In this document: in pieces, positions 1 through 5,127 of the stretch
Numbering within the stretch: position 1 is the stretch's first letter
Layout: every line of letters starts with the position of its first letter
Origin: an uncultured Collinsella sp.
GTDB taxonomy: Bacteria > Actinomycetota > Coriobacteriia > Coriobacteriales > Coriobacteriaceae
Reading direction: 5' to 3'
DNA length: 5,541 nucleotides
Assembly (NCBI GenBank): GCA_902489515.1
Contig: CABUAL010000130.1
Coordinates: forward strand, 1 to 5,541
The notes under the pieces: generated by a model
Told to the model about the DNA's origin: nothing
Seen by the model: the letters and a program-made list of their open reading frames with translations, nothing else
Database searches by the model: none
Translations under genes and position numbers: made by a program

Positions 1-8
1 TCAACTTC

Positions 9-43
9 AAGGGCGCGACCAGAAGGTCAGCGCCCTTTCGTTT
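9..43 (+). terminator. Rho-independent terminator of an upstream gene
   Basis: An 8-bp stem (AAGGGCGC at 9-16 with GCGCCCTT at 30-37) encloses a 4-bp inner stem (GACC 17-20 with GGTC 25-28) and an AGAA loop, with one bulged A at 29. The T-rich tract TTTCGTTT follows. This is the form of an intrinsic terminator on the + strand. It most likely ends transcription of a gene whose coding region lies left of the window, so the hydratase downstream would need its own promoter. Confidence 0.75.
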
Positions 44-109
44 CACGTCACCTTGCCTCAAATGCGACCCGCTCGCTGTCCGTCATCTACCTGCGGCGTT
101 GCTTTGGCT

Positions 110-149
110 GGCACTTGGGGACGTTCCTTTTGTGCCGGCACTTGGGGAC
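110..149. repeat. REP-like repeat with tandem GGCACTTGGGGAC units
   Basis: GGCACTTGGGGAC occurs twice, at 110-122 and 137-149, a period of 27 bases. The first copy is followed by CCTTTTGTGCC (126-136), whose GTGCC end is complementary to the GGCAC at 110, giving a short interrupted palindrome. The core GGGGAC followed by CCTTTTGTG resembles the loop and right arm of the hairpin repeats at 2777-2813 and 2979-3013. I infer a related REP-type family of the sort associated with Y1/RAYT transposases. No such transposase gene is in the window, so the mechanism is unproven. Confidence 0.55.
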
Positions 150-215
150 ACTCCTCGCACCGATACCGCCCTGTGCTTTACCGAGATAAAGTGAACGCAG
201 AGATTCGTAACCCAC

Positions 216-243
216 TTGCAACCGTTCTATGGCACGATATTGA
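216..243 (+). promoter_or_regulatory. Weak candidate sigma-A promoter for the hydratase
   Basis: TTGCAA (216-221) and TATTGA (238-243) are separated by 16 bp, about 50 bp before the chosen hydratase start. The -10 match is poor. A promoter is expected somewhere between the terminator at 9-43 and base 293, but this placement is only the best guess by eye. Confidence 0.2.
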
Positions 244-260
244 ACGAATGTATGCTATGC

Positions 261-277
261 GCCCGAGCCTTTCGGGC
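261..277 (+). promoter_or_regulatory. Leader hairpin just upstream of the hydratase RBS
   Basis: GCCCGA (261-266) and TCGGGC (272-277) form a 6-bp GC-rich stem with a 5-nt loop, GCCTT. It ends 5 nt before the GGGAG ribosome binding site (283-287) of the hydratase. It is not followed by a T tract, so it is not a classic terminator. It could affect mRNA stability or translation, but no regulatory role is shown by the sequence. Confidence 0.35.
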
Positions 278-292
278 AGAGTGGGAGACAGT

Positions 293-2593
293 ATGGTCAA
301 GCTGTACGAGGACGGCATCTACCTGCGCGGCGGCAGCGAAGTTGTGCCTGCGGCCGAGGCTGCAGAGCGCGGCATTGCGCAGACGCCCGAGGATGCCAAG
401 CGCGGCACCATCGCGTATTCGATCCTTCAGGCACACAACACGTCCGGCGACCCCGAGGCGCTCAAGATTCGTTTCGATGCCATGGCGAGCCACGACATCA
501 CCTTTGTCGGCATCATCCAGACGGCGCGCGCCTCGGGCATGGAGCAGTTCCCACTGCCCTACGTGCTCACCAACTGCCACAACTCGCTGTGCGCCGTGGG
601 CGGCACTATCAACGAGGACGACCACGTCTTCGGTCTCTCGGCTGCCAAAAAGTACGGCGGCATCTTCGTTCCGCCCCATATCGCGGTCATCCATTCCTTT
701 ATGCGTGAGAACTTCGCCGGCTGCGGCAAGATGATCCTGGGTTCCGACTCGCACACCCGCTACGGCGCCCTGGGCACCATGGCCGTGGGCGAGGGCGGCG
801 GCGAACTGGCAAAGCAGTTGCTGCGCGATACCTACGACGTTGCCTATCCCGGCGTCGTGGCCATCTACCTCACGGGTGCCCCGCGCCCCGGCGTCGGCCC
901 GCACGACGTAGCGCTCGCCATCATCCGCGCCGTCTTTGCCAAGGGTTACGTCAAGAACAAGGTCATGGAGTTCGTGGGCCCCGGCATCGCGAGCATGACG
1001 ACCGACTACCGCAACGGCGTCGACGTCATGACCACCGAGACCACCTGCCTCTCCTCCATTTGGGCCACCGACGAGGACACGCACGCGTTTTTGACCATGC
1101 ACGGCCGCGGCGACGACTATCGCGAGCTCAAGCCCGCCGATGTCGCCTACTACGACGGCTGCGTCGAGGTCGACCTGTCGAGCATCAAGCCTATGATTGC
1201 CCTGCCGTTCCATCCTTCCAACGGTTTTGAGATCGACGAGCTCAACGAGAACCTCGAGGACATCCTGCACGAGGTCGAGCTCGAGGCAGCCAAGATCGGC
1301 GAGGGCAAGACGCACTTTAGCCTGCTCGACAAGATCGTCGACGGCAAGCTGCACGTGCAGCAGGGCGTCATCGCCGGCTGCTCGGGCGGCAACTACGACT
1401 CCGTGGTGCAGGCGGCCCGCGTGCTCAAGGGCGCCAACACCGGCTGCGGCGAGTTCTCGCTGTCGGTCTATCCCACGAGCCAGCCCGTGGCGCTCGAGCT
1501 CACGCGCCGCGGCTACATCTACGACCTCATGGAGGCCGGCGCGATCGTGCGCACGGCGTTCTGCGGCCCGTGCTTTGGCGCCGGCGACACGCCTGCCAAC
1601 AACGGCCTGTCCATTCGCCACACCACGCGCAACTTCCCCAACCGCGAGGGTTCCAAGCCGGGTAATGGCCAGCTGAGCGCCGTGGCCCTGATGGACGCCC
1701 GCTCCATTGCGGCGACGGCTGCCAACGGCGGCGTCCTGACGTCGGCGACCGACCTGCCCGAGGAGACTTGGGACGAGGCCTGCGTGTACGCCTTTGACGA
1801 CGCGCCGTACAAAAAGCGCGTGTACTGGGGCTTTGGCAAGGCTGAGCCGGCCGACGAGCTGGTCGAGGGTCCCAACATCAAGCCATGGCCCGCGATGGAG
1901 CCTCTCGGCGACGACATCCTGCTCAAGGTGTGCTCCAAGATCATGGACCCGGTCACCACGACCGACGAGCTCATTCCCTCGGGCGAGACGAGTTCCTTCC
2001 GCTCCAACCCGCTGGGTCTGGCCGAGTTTACGCTGAGCCGCCGCGACCCGGCCTACGTGGGCCGCTCCAAGGAGGTCGACGCCGTAGAGAAGCGCCGCGT
2101 TGCCGGCGAGTCCGCGGGTGACCTGGCGGCGCTCGATGCCGAGCTTGCCGGTGTGTTTGAGGCGCTGACCGGCGCGGGCGTCGCGGCCGATGCCAAGGCG
2201 ACCGAGTTTGGCTCCATGCTCTATGCCAAGAAGCCCGGTGACGGTTCCGCCCGCGAGCAGGCCGCGAGCTGCCAGCGCGTAATTGGCGGCCTGGCCAACA
2301 TCGTCCACGAGTACGCCACCAAGCGTTATCGCTCCAACGTGATGAACTGGGGCATGGTGCCCTTCCAGATGGAGGCCGAGCCCAACTTTGAGGTGGGCGA
2401 CTACGTCTTTGTGCCGGGTATCCGTGCCGCGCTCGATGGCGACCTCAAGAACATTGCTGCCTACGTGGTGCGCGCCGACGGTGCGGTCGAGCAGATTGAG
2501 CTCTATATTGCCGATATGACGGCCGAGGAGCGTGCCATCGTCAAGGCCGGCTGCCTGATCAACTACAACAAGTTCAAGGCCGCTGCCGAGTAA
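293..2593 (+). CDS. Aconitase-superfamily hydratase (YbhJ-like)
   Basis: This 766-residue protein belongs to the aconitase superfamily, whose members move water across a hydroxy-acid substrate using a [4Fe-4S] cluster. Seen in the sequence: DSHT at residues 152-155, cluster cysteines at C363 (AGCSGG) and C424/C427 (CGPC), and a GDGSAREQ motif at 649-656. The cysteine spacing of 61 and 3 is close to the 63 and 3 of mitochondrial aconitase. In the last motif the Ser and Arg equivalent to catalytic Ser642 and Arg644 are kept, while the second Ser is Ala. After it, [13 protein letters not shown] matches the aconitase swivel-domain segment. [21 protein letters not shown] is typical of the uncharacterised YbhJ-type hydratases, which are about this length, so the physiological substrate is unknown and citrate should not be assumed. 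I chose the ATG at 293 because GGGAG (283-287) lies 5 nt upstream and the homologous-looking sequence begins with MVKLYEDG. The frame stays open back to base 53, but that part translates repeat DNA. Likely cytoplasmic and monocistronic. Confidence 0.9.
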   Translation: MVKLYEDGIYLRGGSEVVPAAEAAERGIAQTPEDAKRGTIAYSILQAHNTSGDPEALKIRFDAMASHDITFVGIIQTARASGMEQFPLPYVLTNCHNSLCAVGGTINEDDHVFGLSAAKKYGGIFVPPHIAVIHSFMRENFAGCGKMILGSDSHTRYGALGTMAVGEGGGELAKQLLRDTYDVAYPGVVAIYLTGAPRPGVGPHDVALAIIRAVFAKGYVKNKVMEFVGPGIASMTTDYRNGVDVMTTETTCLSSIWATDEDTHAFLTMHGRGDDYRELKPADVAYYDGCVEVDLSSIKPMIALPFHPSNGFEIDELNENLEDILHEVELEAAKIGEGKTHFSLLDKIVDGKLHVQQGVIAGCSGGNYDSVVQAARVLKGANTGCGEFSLSVYPTSQPVALELTRRGYIYDLMEAGAIVRTAFCGPCFGAGDTPANNGLSIRHTTRNFPNREGSKPGNGQLSAVALMDARSIAATAANGGVLTSATDLPEETWDEACVYAFDDAPYKKRVYWGFGKAEPADELVEGPNIKPWPAMEPLGDDILLKVCSKIMDPVTTTDELIPSGETSSFRSNPLGLAEFTLSRRDPAYVGRSKEVDAVEKRRVAGESAGDLAALDAELAGVFEALTGAGVAADAKATEFGSMLYAKKPGDGSAREQAASCQRVIGGLANIVHEYATKRYRSNVMNWGMVPFQMEAEPNFEVGDYVFVPGIRAALDGDLKNIAAYVVRADGAVEQIELYIADMTAEERAIVKAGCLINYNKFKAAAE

Positions 2594-2608
2594 CGCACTT
2601 AATTGTCC

Positions 2609-2682
2609 GCCCGGGGCTTACCCTTTCCCGCCCGCTCACGCGCTTCGCGAGGGTCGCGTTCGGGAAAGGGTAAGCCCCGGGC
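2609..2682. repeat. 22-bp perfect inverted repeat downstream of the hydratase
   Basis: Bases 2609-2630 and 2661-2682 are perfect 22-bp reverse complements (left arm begins GCCCGGGGCTTACCC). They flank a 30-nt spacer that contains its own small hairpin, CGCG-CTT-CGCG (2639-2649). It starts 15 nt after the hydratase stop. The right arm is followed by TACATTTC with no T run, so it is a poor match to a standard terminator. It may protect the mRNA 3' end, act as a transcription barrier, or be another dispersed palindromic repeat. Confidence 0.85.
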
Positions 2683-2740
2683 TACATTTCTGCGTTCTCG
2701 CTGGGTCTTGAGGGGCGCTAATAAATAGACTTGCTTGATG

Positions 2741-2770
2741 CCGCCTCTGTTAATGGGGCGGTTTCTTTTT
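2741..2770 (+). terminator. Rho-independent terminator, likely for the hydratase transcript
   Basis: CCGCC (2741-2745) pairs with GGCGG (2757-2761). The stem extends inward by T2746-G2756 and C2747-G2755, leaving loop TGTTAAT, and TTTCTTTTT follows at 2762-2770. This is a good intrinsic terminator on the + strand. The nearest + strand gene upstream is the hydratase, whose stop codon is about 150 nt before it, so its transcript would include the long inverted repeat at 2609-2682. Confidence 0.7.
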
Positions 2771-2776
2771 GTCGAA

Positions 2777-2813
2777 AACCACCACAAAGGGGACAGGCAC
2801 CTTTGTGGTGGTT
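2777..2813 (+). repeat. REP-like hairpin, copy 1 (forward)
   Basis: The 14-nt arm AACCACCACAAAGG (2777-2790) pairs perfectly with 2800-2813 around the 9-nt loop GGACAGGCA. Four hairpins of this design occur in the window. The arms are almost palindromic, so orientation is read from the loop: copies 1 and 2 read GGACAGGCA, copies 3 and 4 read the reverse complement type. The design resembles REP elements mobilised by RAYT transposases, but no transposase is present here. Confidence 0.85.
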
Positions 2814-2817
2814 CTCG

Positions 2818-2957
2818 GTTTGTCTCGTTCTGCAACAGGTAGACCCTTATTTGCCGAGTAGTTGTTACAGATCTAGATAAACGGGCGCCGCTGAGCATTT
2901 CATCTCAATCTGTAACATCTGGGGTCAAAAACGGCAGCTAGATGTTACAGATCGAGA
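2818..2957 (+). repeat. Composite double-palindrome repeat, left copy
   Basis: This 140-bp block consists of an imperfect palindrome (2818-2837 with 2863-2882), a linker AAACGGGCGCCGCTGAGC, and a second palindrome (2903-2920 with 2940-2957, 17 of 18 pairs). It follows REP-like copy 1 after only four bases. The block aligns without gaps to 4806-4945 at a constant offset of 1988, with 116 of 140 identical bases by hand count. The first loop shares TATTTGCCGAGTAG exactly with the other copy. The first stem is more decayed here than in the right copy. I see no coding potential in it. Confidence 0.85.
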
Positions 2958-2978
2958 TTTTGAGCGCTGGAGCCGAAA

Positions 2979-3013
2979 ATCACCACAAAGGGGACAGGCA
3001 CCTTTGTGGTGGT
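2979..3013 (+). repeat. REP-like hairpin, copy 2 (forward)
   Basis: CACCACAAAGG (2981-2991) pairs with 3001-3011 around loop GGACAGGCA. Two further outer pairs, one of them a wobble, extend it to 2979 and 3013. It lies about 100 bp beyond the stop codon of the minus-strand orphan gene, so it would be in the 3' tail of that transcript. The minus-strand sequence after the hairpin is ATTTTCGG, which is only a weak terminator tail. Confidence 0.8.
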
Positions 3014-3082
3014 GGGGGTGGGCTCGATGTTATTGTGATCGCTGGGCGGCATTTTAATGAGCGTCCCTACAGGATTTCATCC

Positions 3083-3128
3083 GGGCTGGCGGGGCTTGGA
3101 CAGTGCGGGCTCACCGCGGGCTGGCGGG
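3083..3128. repeat. 35-bp insertion-like unit: inverted copy between 11-bp direct repeats
   Basis: GGGCTGGCGGG occurs at 3083-3093 and again at 3118-3128. Between and slightly overlapping them, 3094-3119 is the exact reverse complement of 3359-3384, which lies inside the minus-strand orphan gene. The stop codon of that gene (TCA on the + strand, 3111-3113) falls within this inverted copy. The structure looks like a local template-switch or strand-switch insertion. Confidence 0.85.
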
Positions 3129-3770
3129 TTTGGTTGTTTTGGGGATGCCGAGTTTGGATGACGCGAAATCGTCAACATTGTCCTTAATTCCGTCTTTGGT
3201 GTAGACAGTGACCATATAGGTGCTGTGTCCGAATTCGCCCTTGTCGCGTGTTGCCCAGGCATCCCAGTAGGCGGCCCCGTTTCGCCCTTTGATTTTTCCG
3301 ACACGGCGGAGTTCTGTTCGCTTTAATTTCCGGTTGCTATAGATGGTTCGACCGGCTTCCGCGGTGAGCCCGCACTGTCCAAGCAGCTTGTCGAGGACTT
3401 GGTTCATGTGGCGCTCATCGGTGTTTGGTGCGTAGTCGTAGGCGAGGGTGATGGAGTCGAGTGGCTGGTCGTCGATCAGATAGTTTAGCGCCTGAGGTTC
3501 AAGGCAGAAATAGGGGGAGCATCCGTCGACCTTGCCGAGCAACGGTAACTTGGACTGCCAACTTCCGGTGGGAATTGCATATTCGTAGAACACGCCACGG
3601 CAGACAAAGGAGAGCGAGGTGGCACGCGAGCCGGCGTCGATCATCCCGCAAAGATCGAAGGGCGAGGCGATACCAAAAGAAAAGGGCGTGATGACGATAA
3701 GGAAGAGCATCACGATGGGTATGGCGAGAATGGCGATGACGTTGCGACCGGTGGAATGAGACGGCTTCAT
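3111..3770 (-). CDS. Single-pass membrane protein of unknown function
   Basis: This 219-residue protein has a short basic N-terminus (MKPSHSTGR), one hydrophobic helix at about residues 10-35 and an outer domain of about 180 residues. It has five cysteines, at 41, 57, 84, 89 and 133. I recognise no family motif. FDLC at 38-41 is not a convincing lipobox, so a helix-anchored protein is more likely than a lipoprotein. The start is the ATG at 3770-3768, with AGGAG on the minus strand (3776-3780) at 5 nt spacing; an upstream TTG in the same frame lacks this support. The C-terminus is odd. The codons for TAxx after GQCGLT (131-136) belong to a 26-bp sequence whose inverted copy supplies the present stop codon, so the tail PASPR is probably recent. 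Codon use is less GC-biased than in the hydratase. It is divergent from the + strand gene at 3990 and is flanked by REP-like hairpins. Exported or surface location is inferred from the N-terminal helix. Confidence 0.75.
   Translation of the reverse strand: MKPSHSTGRNVIAILAIPIVMLFLIVITPFSFGIASPFDLCGMIDAGSRATSLSFVCRGVFYEYAIPTGSWQSKLPLLGKVDGCSPYFCLEPQALNYLIDDQPLDSITLAYDYAPNTDERHMNQVLDKLLGQCGLTAEAGRTIYSNRKLKRTELRRVGKIKGRNGAAYWDAWATRDKGEFGHSTYMVTVYTKDGIKDNVDDFASSKLGIPKTTKPASPR
3359..3384. repeat. Internal partner of the 26-bp perfect inverted repeat
   Basis: These 26 bases are the exact reverse complement of 3094-3119. On the minus strand they encode LGQCGLTA in the middle of the orphan membrane protein. 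Because this copy is embedded in the frame, it is the probable donor, and the copy at the gene end the recipient. Confidence 0.9.
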
Positions 3771-3880
3771 ATGCGCTCCTCGAGACAAAGATCTGTTGAG
3801 GATAGGCAGAAATGGATATGTTCAGAGAACAATTCAAGTTTAATCTCATGGCGCGAGATGGTCGACCGTTAGCGTCGAAA

Positions 3881-3915
3881 ACCACCACAAAGGTGCCTGT
3901 CCCCTTTGTGGTGGT
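3881..3915 (-). repeat. REP-like hairpin, copy 3 (reverse)
   Basis: ACCACCACAAAGG (3881-3893) pairs perfectly with 3903-3915 around loop TGCCTGTCC, which is the reverse complement of the copy 1 loop. It lies in the spacer between the two divergent orphan genes, only 19 bases before the candidate -35 box at 3935. It therefore sits where promoters or regulator sites would be expected. Confidence 0.85.
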
Positions 3916-3934
3916 GAGGAGCGCGCGGCTTCTT

Positions 3935-3963
3935 TTGGTAATAGTGTTAGCTGGCGGTATCAT
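3935..3963 (+). promoter_or_regulatory. Candidate sigma-A promoter of the + strand orphan gene
   Basis: TTGGTA (3935-3940) and TATCAT (3958-3963) are separated by exactly 17 bp. Transcription would begin near 3970, which places the GTG at 3966 upstream of the RNA start and supports a start codon at 3990 or 4005. The leader would be short, about 20 nt. Confidence 0.5.
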
Positions 3964-3989
3964 TAGTGCAGGTGGCGAAGGTTTGCATT

Positions 3990-4676
3990 GTGGGGTGTTT
4001 TGCCGTGAGCCGTTCTGCCCGTATTGGATTGATTGTCTTGGCGCTTGCGATCGCTGTGGTTGGCGCGGGCGCTGTCGGTATGGCATTTCTACCTGCTGCG
4101 GTGACGGAGCCGTTGGTCAAGCCTGTGGCTCAATCTGTCGAACTTCTGACCGGCGACGACAAGCCCGAGACCATTACCGTTGATTTTGATGAGCAGCCGG
4201 CTGTGCTGGGTATTAGCAATTATCCGAGTATTCAGCTTGGGGCCATGCGCTATACCACGGATACAAGCCTGATCGATAGGGCGTCCGAGCTACTCAAGGG
4301 CAAAACATTTAAGCGTTGGTACGGATATGCGTCCTATCGGGCAAAAGCGAACGACATGGTTGGCGGATGTCACTCTTCCATCGAGCTGGACACTGCAAAC
4401 GGCGCAAAGTTATGTGATGTCTCGTACGATCCGGGTTACGAGGGCAATGAGGGTCCGGGTATTTACATCATGGCCGGCGATGCAGCCTATGTCATGGAGG
4501 GCGACCAGGCCGAGCTCAACGATTTTATGGGTCAGTGTATCCAAGATGCCTATGAACAGACCTGCTTGCCCGACCCGCAGACTGCACGCGATAGTGGGTC
4601 TGCCCGTATATGGCTCTTCGAGGATGAGATGCCCTGGAGCGGCGAATCGGGAAGCACGGGTTCGGTAAGTAAATAG
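3990..4676 (+). CDS. Single-pass membrane protein of unknown function
   Basis: This protein of about 228 residues has a basic N-terminus (SRSAR), a hydrophobic helix at about residues 10-34 rich in Ile, Val, Ala and Gly, and an outer domain of about 190 residues. The outer domain has four cysteines, at 127, 142, 183 and 192, and is acidic. I recognise no family. The start is uncertain. GTG at 3990 has GAAGG (3977-3981) 8 nt upstream and fits the promoter at 3935-3963. GTG at 4005 is the main alternative, and the helix is kept either way. It ends in a Ser/Gly-rich tail (ESGSTGSVSK). The gene is divergent from the minus-strand membrane protein, which has the same layout (N-terminal helix plus Cys-containing domain), but I see no clear sequence similarity between them. 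A REP-like hairpin begins 8 bases after its stop codon. Codon choice is more mixed than in the hydratase or clpB, which fits an accessory gene. Exported or surface location is inferred. Confidence 0.7.
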   Translation: MGCFAVSRSARIGLIVLALAIAVVGAGAVGMAFLPAAVTEPLVKPVAQSVELLTGDDKPETITVDFDEQPAVLGISNYPSIQLGAMRYTTDTSLIDRASELLKGKTFKRWYGYASYRAKANDMVGGCHSSIELDTANGAKLCDVSYDPGYEGNEGPGIYIMAGDAAYVMEGDQAELNDFMGQCIQDAYEQTCLPDPQTARDSGSARIWLFEDEMPWSGESGSTGSVSK

Positions 4677-4683
4677 AGACTGC

Positions 4684-4720
4684 AACCACTACAAAGGTAC
4701 CCGTCCCCTTTGTAGTAGTT
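4684..4720 (-). repeat. REP-like hairpin, copy 4 (reverse, diverged arms)
   Basis: AACCACTACAAAGG (4684-4697) pairs with 4707-4720 with one mismatch (C4687 opposite A4717) around loop TACCCGTCC. In both arms a C/G pair of the other copies has become a T/A pair, a compensated change that keeps the stem paired. It begins 8 bases after the + strand orphan gene and could stabilise or end that transcript, though no T run follows. Confidence 0.8.
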
Positions 4721-4724
4721 CTCG

Positions 4725-4785
4725 GTTTGTCTCGATCTGTAACATCTTGGCCGCTAAAAGTGGGCCTGGTGTTACAGATTTAGAT
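4725..4785 (+). repeat. Palindromic repeat of the GTTACAGAT family, single unit
   Basis: The left arm (4725-4744) contains TCTCGATCTGTAACA and the right arm (4770-4784) contains TGTTACAGATTTAGA. It is joined to REP-like copy 4 by CTCG, exactly as the left composite block is joined to copy 1, so TTCTCGGTTTGTCTCG is shared at both places. The outer right arm has decayed relative to the unit at 4806-4870. Confidence 0.75.
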
Positions 4786-4805
4786 TTTCGATTCGGGTGT
4801 CTTCT

Positions 4806-4946
4806 GTTTGTCTCAATCTGTAACAGATAGGGCCCTATTTGCCGAGTAGATGTTACAGATTGAGACAAACGGGTGCCGCTGAACAATTCGTCTCGATCTG
4901 TAACATCTGGAGCCAGAAACGGTCAATAGATGTTACAGATTGAGAC
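4806..4946 (+). repeat. Composite double-palindrome repeat, right copy
   Basis: The first palindrome has perfect 20-bp arms (4806-4825 and 4851-4870, left arm GTTTGTCTCAATCTGTAACA). Its 25-nt loop contains the self-complementary ATAGGGCCCTAT (4827-4838). After a linker, the second palindrome has 19-nt arms (4890-4908 and 4928-4946), fully paired except for one G-T. It is the gapless counterpart of 2818-2957. No gene lies in 4677-5034. Confidence 0.9.
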
Positions 4947-5009
4947 AAACGGGCGTCGGGGATACAGTGGACCGACGTCTCAGTACCCTATCCATCAATC
5001 ACTCAGAAA

Positions 5010-5045
5010 ATCTTATATATAGAGACTTAGATTTATGTATAAGAT
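5010..5045. promoter_or_regulatory. AT-rich interrupted palindrome in the clpB control region
   Basis: ATCTTATATATA (5010-5021) and TATGTATAAGAT (5034-5045) are complementary at 11 of 12 positions across a 12-nt spacer. It stands out in a GC-rich genome and lies about 80-115 bases before clpB, so it is a candidate promoter or regulator site. TATATA- and TATAAG-like -10 sequences are present, but no convincing TTGACA-type -35 accompanies them. It matches neither the CIRCE (HrcA) nor the HAIR (HspR) consensus. Confidence 0.4.
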
Positions 5046-5127
5046 CGTACAAAGCTGGCAACAATACTTCTCGAACAACGTGAAGCCGCCCCGTAGGGCG
5101 GCCACCCCAAGAGAGGTGATTCCATGA
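5035..5127 (+). CDS. Possible 30-residue leader peptide overlapping clpB
   Basis: An ATG at 5035 opens a 30-codon frame (begins MYKIVQSWQQYF) that ends at TGA 5125-5127. The stop overlaps the clpB start as ATGA, an arrangement that often allows translational coupling. The basic second half encodes the leader hairpin and the clpB ribosome binding site. There is no strong ribosome binding site before the ATG, and the frame is short enough to occur by chance, so I treat it as a weak candidate. Confidence 0.2.
   Translation: MYKIVQSWQQYFSNNVKPPRRAATPREVIP
5085..5102 (+). promoter_or_regulatory. GC-rich leader hairpin before the clpB RBS
   Basis: GCCGCCC (5085-5091) and GGGCGGC (5096-5102) form a perfect 7-bp stem with loop CGTA. 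No T run follows. The next bases, CACC (5103-5106), can pair with GGTG (5115-5118) inside the clpB ribosome binding site, giving a weak second stem directly stacked on the first. That layout could make translation sensitive to temperature, but this is an inference. Confidence 0.5.

Noticed and set aside
227..2308. Long minus-strand open frame of 693 codons opposite the hydratase
   Set aside because: It lies wholly inside a well-supported gene. Its composition (rich in Arg, Gly, Ala, Val and His) is that of an antisense shadow of GC-rich codons, and it has no recognisable domain.
2942..3187. Plus-strand frame over the 3' end of the minus-strand orphan gene
   Set aside because: It begins in repeat DNA, runs through a REP-like hairpin and owes its GQCGLTA stretch to the inverted copy of the opposite gene. 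It has no ribosome binding site.
3645..3770. Lipoprotein signal peptide in the minus-strand orphan protein
   Set aside because: The only nearby Cys (residue 41) is preceded by FDL, without the small residue expected just before the lipobox Cys, and lies several residues beyond the hydrophobic helix.
3819..3831. TGTTC-AGA-GAACA palindrome as a LexA/SOS box upstream of the minus-strand gene
   Set aside because: The Gram-positive SOS box has GAAC before GTTC with four bases between. Here the order is reversed and the spacer is three, so the match is not meaningful.
3812..4183. Plus-strand frame across the divergent spacer
   Set aside because: It passes through the whole REP-like hairpin copy 3 and then overlaps the orphan gene in another frame. 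The hairpin-derived part (TTTKVPVPFVVV) is not protein-like evidence.
4725..4950. CRISPR-like array: repeated GATGTTACAGATTGAGACAAAC-type motifs
   Set aside because: The motifs alternate between forward and reverse orientation as palindrome arms, spacing is uneven, and loops and linkers are conserved with the copy at 2818-2957. CRISPR spacers would be unique and repeats would be in one direction.
4947..5123. CIRCE or HAIR heat-shock operator before clpB
   Set aside because: I looked for TTAGCACTC-N9-GAGTGCTAA and CTTGAGT-N7-ACTCAAG and found neither, only isolated partial matches such as ACTCAG.
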